Source of the DNA: JAVBQJ01 sp031549115
GTDB taxonomy: Bacteria > Verrucomicrobiota > Lentisphaeria > Victivallales > Victivallaceae
NCBI GenBank assembly: GCA_031549115.1
Contig: JAVBQJ010000047.1
Location: 1-18,147, forward strand
DNA length: 18,147 nt
Direction: 5' to 3'
Within the stretch, counting starts at the first letter, position 1. Each line of letters opens with the position of its first letter. This document shows positions 6,806 through 13,052 of the stretch, one piece after another. A program made the translations under genes and the position numbers. The notes beneath the pieces are model-generated. The model saw nothing but the letters and a program-made list of their open reading frames with translations. It was not told the origin of the DNA and searched no databases.

Positions 6806-8155
6806 GTGTCTTTGGATTACCGTTTTTTCTGGACGTGGGATCACAGTACCAACTACTGTCACAATACCCCGGGCAACCAGAGTATCGGCGCCAACAACGA
6901 CTACGCCAAAGCGCCGGAAGTCTTTCTCGAGGATTACCGGCGCGCCATCGACTGGTGCGAGCTGCACCACATCGACGCCATCGGTGTCGCCGGGCTGTTG
7001 CGCGACCGCCATGGCGGCGTGGACGCCGCGCGCCGGATCTGCGAATACGCCCGCGAACGCAACGTCCGGGTGTATATGATCGCCGGATTGCTCGCCTATG
7101 GCGGAGTGTATCATGAGGGCAACCATGAGTTCGCGCTGGAGAACTTTCTGGCCCGGCACCCGGAGTGTCTGGCACGCAACGCCGACGGCGTGCCGCTGAT
7201 CGTCGATATTGCCGGGCAAAGCGGAACCAAACGCGTCCGGCATGCCTGCCCGTCGCACCCGAAGGTGGAGAAGTTCGTGTTGAAGTCGCTCGAATGGGTG
7301 TTTCAGGCCATCCCGGAGTTGGGCGGCATTCAGATCGAAACCGGTGACACCGGAGTCTGTCTGTGTGAAAAGTGCCGGGCCCGGCGGCAATATCCGGTCG
7401 CGGAAAACGCCTGTATGTCGTTCGAGGATATGGGGCTGTATTACCCCAAAGCGGTGGATGCCGTGCTGGCGGCGGCGCCGGACGCCTGGGTCATCTGCGA
7501 AACATACAACCACTTCAATGTCGATTCGGAAAACCGGCAGGACGCCTTCGGCGGCGGCATGCTGGAGTGGGCCTTCGAAGGGTTGGGAAACGTTTCCCAG
7601 GAAGCGTTTTTTCAATGGGTCTGCGATCGCTGGATGTTCGATGACAAGTGGACGGAGCATGACAAAATTCCGTTGCCGGGCTATCGCCATATCATGCGGG
7701 CGCATCACGGCACCTATTGGCTCAATTATCGGCACAAGCTGTCGCTGGACAACATCCGGCGGCAATGTGCTTTGAGCGTCCATTCCGGACTGCAAGGGGT
7801 TTCGATGTTCGGGGAGGGGTCGCCGTTTCACGCCAATGTGGAGTTCAATTATCTGGCGTTCGAGTATTTCGCCGAACACCCGCTGGCGGCGCTGGACGAC
7901 TTTGCCGCCGATGTGATGGCGCCGCGCCTCGGCGGCGTCGAAGCGGCGCGGCAATACATTGAATTCGAGGCGACGGTCGACGCGCCGGAATTCATCCCCG
8001 GCGCGCTGGCCGGAATCGTCCGACGGCTGCCGCAGCTGAAGCAGCCGGAAGCGGAACGGCGCTGGCTGTGGCTGGGTTCCTACCTGGGTTCGTTTCTGTG
8101 GGAAGCACAAATCCGCGCCCGGGGCAAAGACGGCAACGTGTTCCGGCAACATTAG
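6806..8155 (+). CDS. Cytosolic TIM-barrel-like protein, putative glycoside hydrolase, family unknown
   Basis: This protein has 449 residues with no signal peptide, so it probably acts in the cytoplasm. It opens with FFWTWDHSTNYC and alternates strands and helices in a (beta/alpha)-barrel manner: DAIGVAGLLRDRHGG (57-71), NVRVYMIAGLLAYGGVYHEG (86-105), LGGIQIETGDTG (172-183), WVICETYNHFN (228-238), MLEWAFEG (252-259). Glu178 and Glu232 sit at strand ends where hydrolase catalytic acids are often found. A CLCEKC motif (185-190, CxCxxC) directly follows the Glu178 strand and could bind a metal or be structural. I recognise the FWTWDHST / RDRHGG type as recurring in Lentisphaerota and Planctomycetes but know no tested function. 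As last gene of the LacI-controlled operon, it may act on sugars released by the secreted hydrolase. Confidence 0.85.
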   Translation: MSLDYRFFWTWDHSTNYCHNTPGNQSIGANNDYAKAPEVFLEDYRRAIDWCELHHIDAIGVAGLLRDRHGGVDAARRICEYARERNVRVYMIAGLLAYGGVYHEGNHEFALENFLARHPECLARNADGVPLIVDIAGQSGTKRVRHACPSHPKVEKFVLKSLEWVFQAIPELGGIQIETGDTGVCLCEKCRARRQYPVAENACMSFEDMGLYYPKAVDAVLAAAPDAWVICETYNHFNVDSENRQDAFGGGMLEWAFEGLGNVSQEAFFQWVCDRWMFDDKWTEHDKIPLPGYRHIMRAHHGTYWLNYRHKLSLDNIRRQCALSVHSGLQGVSMFGEGSPFHANVEFNYLAFEYFAEHPLAALDDFAADVMAPRLGGVEAARQYIEFEATVDAPEFIPGALAGIVRRLPQLKQPEAERRWLWLGSYLGSFLWEAQIRARGKDGNVFRQH

Positions 8156-8170
8156 CCGCCCCGGAAAGGA

Positions 8171-8199
8171 GGAGCCGAATGCAATCGCAATTCGGCTCC
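8171..8199. terminator. Bidirectional hairpin between convergent genes
   Basis: GGAGCCGAAT (8171-8180) and ATTCGGCTCC (8190-8199) form a perfect 10-bp stem with a 9-nt loop. It lies between two convergent stop codons (8155 plus, 8204 minus). On the minus strand the hairpin is followed by TCCTTTCC, on the plus strand by GCTCTTAC. Both tails are only moderately U-rich, so termination may be incomplete. Confidence 0.65.
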
Positions 8200-8203
8200 G
8201 CTC

Positions 8204-9214
8204 TTACTGCAATGACAGTGCTTTTTGCCATAGTTGCCACTTTTGGGGTGTCATTTCCCATTCACAGTAAATGGCGATTCCGTTGATGGCGTTTCCCGGC
8301 TTTGCCGCCAGGATACCGGATAATGCGCTGCCGAGGTTTTCCACCGCCGGATGGTGGTAGCCGCTGTCGGCGTCTTCATACGCCGGAACGCCCAAAAGAA
8401 GTTCACAATTTGTTTCCGCAACCGCGTCGATCAGCTCTTTTGTCCATTGTTTCATCAACAGGATATAGAATTTTTCAAATTTGATGGCGGTGTCGTACAT
8501 CATGACGGCAACCTGATCCGAACGCCCGGCGACTTCATGCAAATACTCCGGTTCCCAATGCACGTCGGGAAAGGGATGCCACTTCGTCGGCGGCGGATAG
8601 GCGGCAACGCTCAAGCTGCGTCCATCCAGGGCCGGGCGCAATTCGTCAAGCAATAACAGGAAGTCGGTATTGCCCGAAGGCATCGGTTCGATATTGACCT
8701 GAACTCCGGCAATGCGCGGATGGTTTTTCACCAGTTCCTCCACGGAATCGACAAAATTCCGGCGCCATTGGGGATCATGGACGCGGGCGGATCCTTCAAA
8801 AACACCGCCGATCCATGGCATTGCCACAATATCGTACTTTTGCGTATGGTCGAGGAAGCGCTCCACTTGTTCGGCATCATACGGGGCGATTCTGCCATTC
8901 ATTTGCGCCGGACAAAGATGCGGATAAACGGTTCGGATCCGATTGCGCTGAAGTTTGGTCAACAGCGTCTCGATTGCGGCGTCGGTGCGGAAATTTTCTT
9001 TCCCGCGTTGATTGCGCTGAAACCAAAGATCATCGCCGAGCCAGCCATGGCCAATCCAAATGGCATTGTCGGGATAATCGACTTGCGTTGCCTCGTCTCC
9101 GGGTTGCCAGATGAGATAAACAAGAAAGGGAATCCCCAACGCCATTGCCAGGGCCATGAGAATCCGTTGGAGGCTTTTGCCGGTTTTCATTACGATTTCA
9201 GGAAACTTCATCAT
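8204..9214 (-). CDS. Membrane-anchored GH18-like TIM-barrel protein
   Basis: This protein has 336 residues when started at ATG 9214; a second ATG follows immediately. The reading frame stays open back into tRNA-His, so starts further upstream are excluded. A short positive N-terminus precedes one transmembrane helix at about residues 18-35 (ILMALAMALGIPFLVYLIW), placing the rest outside the inner membrane. The body resembles glycoside hydrolase family 18. It has IAGVQVNIEPM, with Glu176 where GH18 has its catalytic acid, then VAVMMYDT and LLGVPAYED. The preceding aspartates of DxxDxDxE are replaced by Gln and Asn, which would impair the usual substrate-assisted mechanism, so it may bind rather than cleave, or use another chemistry. 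There is no good Shine-Dalgarno. It begins 24 nt after the tRNA 3' end, so the two may share a transcript. Confidence 0.78.
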   Translation of the reverse strand: MMKFPEIVMKTGKSLQRILMALAMALGIPFLVYLIWQPGDEATQVDYPDNAIWIGHGWLGDDLWFQRNQRGKENFRTDAAIETLLTKLQRNRIRTVYPHLCPAQMNGRIAPYDAEQVERFLDHTQKYDIVAMPWIGGVFEGSARVHDPQWRRNFVDSVEELVKNHPRIAGVQVNIEPMPSGNTDFLLLLDELRPALDGRSLSVAAYPPPTKWHPFPDVHWEPEYLHEVAGRSDQVAVMMYDTAIKFEKFYILLMKQWTKELIDAVAETNCELLLGVPAYEDADSGYHHPAVENLGSALSGILAAKPGNAINGIAIYCEWEMTPQKWQLWQKALSLQ

Positions 9215-9238
9215 TTTACCAAAATTACGGCAAAAAAA

Positions 9239-9316
9239 TGGGGTGGATGACCGGATTTGAACCGGCGACCTCCTGGGCCACAACCAGGCGCTCTAACCAA
9301 CTGAGCTACAACCACC
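9239..9316 (-). tRNA. tRNA-His (anticodon GTG)
   Basis: The minus strand reads G(-1)GTGGTTG at the 5' end, a D arm with AGTTGG, then an anticodon stem CCTGG/CCAGG with loop TTGTGGC, giving anticodon GTG for histidine. A T arm GCCGG-TTCAAAT-CCGGT follows, then CATCCAC, discriminator C and an encoded CCA. The extra 5' G opposite discriminator C is the histidine identity element. One acceptor-stem pair is T-T (position 5 with 68). A run of seven T follows just past the CCA. Confidence 0.96.
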
Positions 9317-9347
9317 ATCTGTCAACACACTTTAAAATAACCTCAAA

Positions 9348-9353
9348 ATTATA
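9348..9353 (-). promoter_or_regulatory. Probable -10 box of the tRNA-His promoter
   Basis: On the minus strand a perfect TATAAT lies 31 bp before the tRNA 5' end, in an AT-rich stretch. CTTGTA, 16 bp further upstream, is a weak -35 candidate. Transcription would start near 9341, leaving a leader of about 25 nt. Confidence 0.5.
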
Positions 9354-9422
9354 AAAAGCAACCCCGCAATACAAGAATTTTCAAAAAAAGTCATATCCGC
9401 GTAACTTTCGCATTTTCCCCAC

Positions 9423-9451
9423 TTGATAAATCCCGCTCGTGCGAGTACATT
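9423..9451 (+). promoter_or_regulatory. Candidate promoter of the phosphofructokinase-gatCA operon
   Basis: TTGATA (9423-9428) and TACATT (9446-9451) are 17 bp apart, matching consensus at five and four positions. The spacer contains the small inverted repeat CTCG-TG-CGAG. The leader to the start codon would be about 58 nt. The 199-bp region between the tRNA and this gene holds only this promoter and the divergent tRNA promoter. Confidence 0.5.
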
Positions 9452-9515
9452 ATAGGGATATATCGATGTAACGCATTATGCGGTTTATTACAGCAAACAC
9501 CAGAAAGGTACGATC

Positions 9516-11186
9516 ATGACTGCGATCTCTCCGCTGCAGAAGGCGCGCGCCGCCTACCAGCCCAAGCTTCCTCCCGCCCTGGCCACCGGCGCCAAAGCGA
9601 AACTCGTCGCCGGTGCCGCAACCTCCGCCGTCGCCGACGCCGACCGTATCAAAGCGCTGTTTCCCGCGACCTTCGGCAGCCCGACGGTCACCTTCGAAGC
9701 CGGCTGCTGCTCGTGCTCCTGCGAAGCGCCGAAGAGCTTCAACGTCGGTGTGATTCTTTCCGGCGGCCAGGCTCCAGGCGGCCACAACGTCATCGCCGGT
9801 ATCTTCGACGGGATCAAATCGATCAACCTGGCCAACAAGCTGTACGGCTTCCTCAAGGGACCCGACGGCCTGGTCAAGAATGAGTATATGGAATTGACCG
9901 CCGACGTCATCGACGCCTACCGCAACACCGGCGGCTTCGATATGATCGGTTCCGGCCGCACCAAGCTCGAAAAGGAAGAGCAGTTCCTCAAGGGCGCCGA
10001 AAACTGCAAAGCCCTCGGCATCGCCGCGCTGGTCGTCATCGGCGGCGACGATTCCAACACCAACGCCTGTCTGTTGGCGGAGTTCTACAAGAGCCGCAAC
10101 ATTCCGGTTCAGGTCGTCGGTTGCCCGAAGACCATCGACGGCGACCTCAAAAACGAGCAGATCGAAACCTCGTTCGGCTTCGATACCGCCTGCCGTGTTT
10201 ATTCCGAATTGGTCGGCAATATCGCCCGCGACGCCAACTCGGCGAAGAAATACTGGCACTTCATCAAGCTGATGGGCCGCTCCGCGTCCCACATCGCGCT
10301 CGAATGCGCACTGCAGAACCAGCCGAACATCACCATCATCTCCGAAGAGGTCGCCGAGCGCAAGATGACGCTGAAGGAGATCGTCGAGTACATGGCTTCG
10401 ATCATCGCCGCCCGCGCCGCCAAAGGCTGCAACTTCGGCGTGGCGCTGATTCCGGAAGGGTTGATCGAATTCGTTCCCGAAGTCAAAGCGCTGATCGCGG
10501 AACTCAACGATATACTGGCGGACAACGCCAAGGATTTCGCCCGGCTCTCCGACGCCGACGCCAAGGTGCAGTTCATCGCCGAGCGTCTCTTGCCCGGCAG
10601 CGCCGCGGTATTCAACAGCCTGCCGCGCGGCATTCAGCTGCAGCTCTGCCTCGACCGCGACCCGCACGGCAACGTGCAGGTGTCGTTGATCGAAACCGAA
10701 AAAATGTTGGCCGAAATGGTCGGCACGCTGCTCAAAGCCTGGGCGGCGGAAGGCAAGTTCAAAGGCAAGTTCTCGAGTCAGGTGCACTTCTTCGGTTACG
10801 AAGGCCGTTGCGCCGCGCCGTCGAACTATGACGCCGACTATTGCTACAGCCTCGGCTACACCGCCGCCGCCCTGATCGGCACCGGCTGCACCGGTTACAT
10901 GTCCAGCGTGCGCAATACCACCAAGCCCGCCTCCCAATGGATCGCCGGTGGTATTCCGATCACGATGATGATGAACATCGAACGCCGCCACGGCGAAGAC
11001 AAGCCGGTGATCCAGAAGGCGCTGGTGCTGCTGAACGCGGCTCCGTTCAAGTTCTTCGCCGCGAACCGGGAAAACTGGGCGATTGAAACCGCCTACGTCT
11101 ATCCGGGCCCGATCCAGTATTTCGGCCCGTCCGAGGTCTGCGACCAGGCCAGCAAAACCCTGATGCTGGAAAAAGGCGGTTGCTGA
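9516..11186 (+). CDS. pfp: Pyrophosphate-dependent 6-phosphofructokinase (long form)
   Basis: This is a 556-residue cytosolic enzyme that interconverts fructose 6-phosphate plus pyrophosphate and fructose 1,6-bisphosphate plus phosphate, so it can serve glycolysis and gluconeogenesis. Diagnostic motifs are VGVILSGGQAPGGHNVIAG (77-95), GGDDSNTNA (176-184, with the second Asp typical of pyrophosphate rather than ATP use), catalytic PKTIDGD (204-210, Asp208 as base), and MGRSASHIALE (253-263). The length matches the long subclass also seen in plants, spirochaetes and chlamydiae. An unusual CCSCSC cluster (Cys64, 65, 67, 69) lies just before the first domain. Start ATG 9516 has AGAAAGGT as Shine-Dalgarno. 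The stop is 3 nt from gatC, so the three genes probably form one operon. Confidence 0.95.
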   Translation: MTAISPLQKARAAYQPKLPPALATGAKAKLVAGAATSAVADADRIKALFPATFGSPTVTFEAGCCSCSCEAPKSFNVGVILSGGQAPGGHNVIAGIFDGIKSINLANKLYGFLKGPDGLVKNEYMELTADVIDAYRNTGGFDMIGSGRTKLEKEEQFLKGAENCKALGIAALVVIGGDDSNTNACLLAEFYKSRNIPVQVVGCPKTIDGDLKNEQIETSFGFDTACRVYSELVGNIARDANSAKKYWHFIKLMGRSASHIALECALQNQPNITIISEEVAERKMTLKEIVEYMASIIAARAAKGCNFGVALIPEGLIEFVPEVKALIAELNDILADNAKDFARLSDADAKVQFIAERLLPGSAAVFNSLPRGIQLQLCLDRDPHGNVQVSLIETEKMLAEMVGTLLKAWAAEGKFKGKFSSQVHFFGYEGRCAAPSNYDADYCYSLGYTAAALIGTGCTGYMSSVRNTTKPASQWIAGGIPITMMMNIERRHGEDKPVIQKALVLLNAAPFKFFAANRENWAIETAYVYPGPIQYFGPSEVCDQASKTLMLEKGGC

Positions 11187-11189
11187 ATC

Positions 11190-11489
11190 ATGCCGCAGGT
11201 CAATCTGACAGCGATTGCGGCATTGGCCCGGCTGGAAATCGCGCCCGAAGCGCAGGAACGGCTGCAGCATGATATGGAGGCGATTGTCGGTTATATCGAG
11301 CTCTTGAGCGAGCTCGATACCACCGGTATTGAGCCGACCGCCCACGCCAGCGCGCTCTCCAATGTCTGGCGCGAAGATGTCCCCGGCACGCCGCCGGGGC
11401 GCGAGGCCATGCTGGCCAACGCGCCCGCGACGGTGCAGTCGGAGACGATCAAAGTACCCCCGGTATTGCCGGGGGAGGGGGAAAGCTGA
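11190..11489 (+). CDS. gatC: Aspartyl/glutamyl-tRNA amidotransferase subunit C
   Basis: This is a 99-residue small subunit of the GatCAB complex, which converts mischarged Glu-tRNA(Gln), and Asp-tRNA(Asn) where used, to the correct amide. It shows the family pattern: an N-terminal AIAALARLEI helix start, a central IVGYIELLSELDTTGIEPTA segment, and a C-terminal stretch WREDVPGTPPGREAMLANAP. The final ETIKVPPVLPGEG is the usual extended tail that wraps on GatA. The start codon lies 3 nt after the phosphofructokinase stop, and the ribosome binding sequence AAAAAGGCGG is inside the end of that gene, so translation is probably coupled. The stop codon is 1 nt before gatA. Confidence 0.95.
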   Translation: MPQVNLTAIAALARLEIAPEAQERLQHDMEAIVGYIELLSELDTTGIEPTAHASALSNVWREDVPGTPPGREAMLANAPATVQSETIKVPPVLPGEGES

Positions 11490-11490
11490 G

Positions 11491-12954
11491 ATGGATTTGA
11501 CCCATTTGACTTTGACCGATCTGGCGGCCGGTCTCGCGGAAAAGAAATTTTCGGCGTTGGAGCTGGCCGATGCCTATCTCGATAGGATCGCGCGGCTGAA
11601 CGGCAAATTGAACGCCTTTCTCGAAATCGATCCGGAGTCGATTCGGGCGCAGGCGCAGGCGGCCGACGAACGCCGTCAAAAGGGCGCCGCGCTGAGTCCG
11701 TACGACGGCATCATGATCGGCGTCAAGGACTGTATCGTCACGAAAGATGAACGCTGCTCCTGTGCTTCCCGCTTGCTGGAAAATCTCAAGTCGCCTTATG
11801 ACTCCACCGTGGTAGCGCGGTTGCGCGAGGCCGGGTTCATCCCGGCGGGGCGGTTGAACATGGATGAATTCGCGATGGGTTCCTCCTGTGAAAACAGCGC
11901 TTTCGGCCGGACGGCGAATCCCTGGGATCCCGAACGGGTGCCGGGTGGCTCTTCCGGCGGGTCTGCCGCCGCGGTCGCGGCCCGGCTGGTGCCGGCGGCG
12001 CTCGGCTCCGATACCGGCGGTTCGATCCGCCAGCCCGCGGCATTCTGCGGGATCGTCGGCGTGAAGCCGACCTATGGCCGGGTGTCGCGTTACGGGTTGG
12101 TGGCCTTCGCCTCCAGTCTGGACCAGATCGGGCCGATGACGCAAAATGTCACCGACGCCGGGATCCTGCTGGATGTGATCTCCGGGCACGATCCGATGGA
12201 TTCGACCTCGCTGCCGGCGCCGGCGGGCGGTTTCGCCGCCGCGTCGTCGACTCCGGGCGACCTGAAGGGCGTCCGCTTCGGCCTGCCGCGCGAATACGTC
12301 GAAGCCGAGGGCTTGAGTCCGGCGGCCCGGCAGGTATTCGAAGCCAACATCGCCCAATTGCGGGCGCTGGGAGCCGAGCCGGTGGAGGTGAGTCTGCCGC
12401 ACACCAAGTATGCGGTGGCGGTATATTACATCATCGCCACCGCGGAGGCGAGCGCCAATCTCGCCCGCTTCGACGGCATCCGTTACGGTGTCCGGCAACT
12501 GGCCGACGATCTGCTGCAAACCTATCTCAAGACGCGCGGCGCCGGTTTCGGCGATGAGGTCAAGCGCCGGATTCTGCTGGGGACCTATGTGTTGTCGAGT
12601 GGGTATTACGACGCGTATTACCGCCGTGCCCAGCAGGTGCGGACGTTGATCCGGCACGACTTCGAGGAGGCGCTCCGGCATTGCGATCTGTTGGTGACGC
12701 CGGTGACGCCGACGGTGGCGTTCCGCTTCGGCGAGAAAAAAGATCCGCTGCAAATGTACCTGTCGGATATTTTCACCATTGCGTTGAATCTGGCCGGGAA
12801 TTGCGGTATCAGCGTGCCGGGCGGAATCGACCCGGAAACCGGTATGCCGCTGGGCTTGCAGCTGCTGGCCCCGGCATTGGATGAAGCGCGTTTGCTGCGT
12901 ACGGCGCGGATTTTCGAATCCGCCCGCGGCGGCGACCTGGTGCCGTCGCTTTAA
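11491..12954 (+). CDS. gatA: Glutamyl-tRNA(Gln) amidotransferase subunit A
   Basis: This is the 487-residue amidase-signature subunit that hydrolyses glutamine and supplies ammonia to GatB. The full Ser-cisSer-Lys triad is present: Lys79 in GVKD, Ser154 in PGGSSGGSAA, Ser178 in GSDTGGSIRQPAA, the same numbering as the Staphylococcus aureus enzyme. Length is normal for the family. ATG 11491 is chosen because it follows a purine-rich GGGGGAGGGGGAAA and leaves a 1-nt gap to gatC. The reading frame is open further upstream, but that part overlaps gatC in another frame. gatB does not follow as it does in many bacteria and must be elsewhere. Two hairpins, the second with a T run, close the operon. 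Confidence 0.96.
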   Translation: MDLTHLTLTDLAAGLAEKKFSALELADAYLDRIARLNGKLNAFLEIDPESIRAQAQAADERRQKGAALSPYDGIMIGVKDCIVTKDERCSCASRLLENLKSPYDSTVVARLREAGFIPAGRLNMDEFAMGSSCENSAFGRTANPWDPERVPGGSSGGSAAAVAARLVPAALGSDTGGSIRQPAAFCGIVGVKPTYGRVSRYGLVAFASSLDQIGPMTQNVTDAGILLDVISGHDPMDSTSLPAPAGGFAAASSTPGDLKGVRFGLPREYVEAEGLSPAARQVFEANIAQLRALGAEPVEVSLPHTKYAVAVYYIIATAEASANLARFDGIRYGVRQLADDLLQTYLKTRGAGFGDEVKRRILLGTYVLSSGYYDAYYRRAQQVRTLIRHDFEEALRHCDLLVTPVTPTVAFRFGEKKDPLQMYLSDIFTIALNLAGNCGISVPGGIDPETGMPLGLQLLAPALDEARLLRTARIFESARGGDLVPSL

Positions 12955-12964
12955 CGGCATCGAG

Positions 12965-12992
12965 TCCGGCGTATTCCTCGGGGTACGCCGGA
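12965..12992 (+). other. Perfect hairpin after gatA, without T run
   Basis: TCCGGCGTA (12965-12973) pairs with TACGCCGGA (12984-12992), a 9-bp perfect stem with a 10-nt loop starting 10 nt after the gatA stop. It has no U tract of its own and stands in tandem just before the terminator hairpin. It may protect the mRNA 3' end or assist termination. Confidence 0.6.
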
Positions 12993-12996
12993 TGAT

Positions 12997-13032
12997 CCGA
13001 AGTTCCCGGGGAGGGGGCTTCGGCTTTTTTTT
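12997..13032 (+). terminator. Rho-independent terminator of the pfp-gatC-gatA operon
   Basis: CCGAAG (12997-13002) pairs with CTTCGG (13018-13023). The stem can extend inward through TTCCC against GGGGG, and a C then eight T residues follow (13024-13032). The next gene's Shine-Dalgarno lies only 8 bp further on. Confidence 0.85.
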
Positions 13033-13040
13033 GAGGGAAG

Positions 13041-13046
13041 AGGAGG
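13041..13046 (+). promoter_or_regulatory. Strong Shine-Dalgarno behind the terminator
   Basis: AGGAGG, a perfect match to the 16S anti-Shine-Dalgarno core, lies 6 nt before ATG 13053. No promoter fits between the terminator's T run (to 13032) and this site, so the transcript must begin within or before the hairpins, or arise by readthrough. Confidence 0.85.
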
Positions 13047-13052
13047 TTTGCG

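Noticed and set aside
9215..9283. Upstream extension of the GH18-like protein
   Set aside because: These codons read straight through tRNA-His, so they cannot be the biological N-terminus.
9239..9316. Attachment site or integrated element at tRNA-His
   Set aside because: No integrase gene and no second copy of the tRNA 3' sequence is seen in the window.
9320..9325. Perfect TTGACA on the minus strand next to tRNA-His
   Set aside because: Used as a -35 box it would place the transcription start inside the tRNA; the TATAAT at 9348-9353 fits the tRNA better.
9450..11345. 631-codon minus-strand frame opposite the phosphofructokinase
   Set aside because: It lies antisense to a strongly conserved enzyme and mirrors its codon pattern; composition is repetitive and no domain is recognisable.
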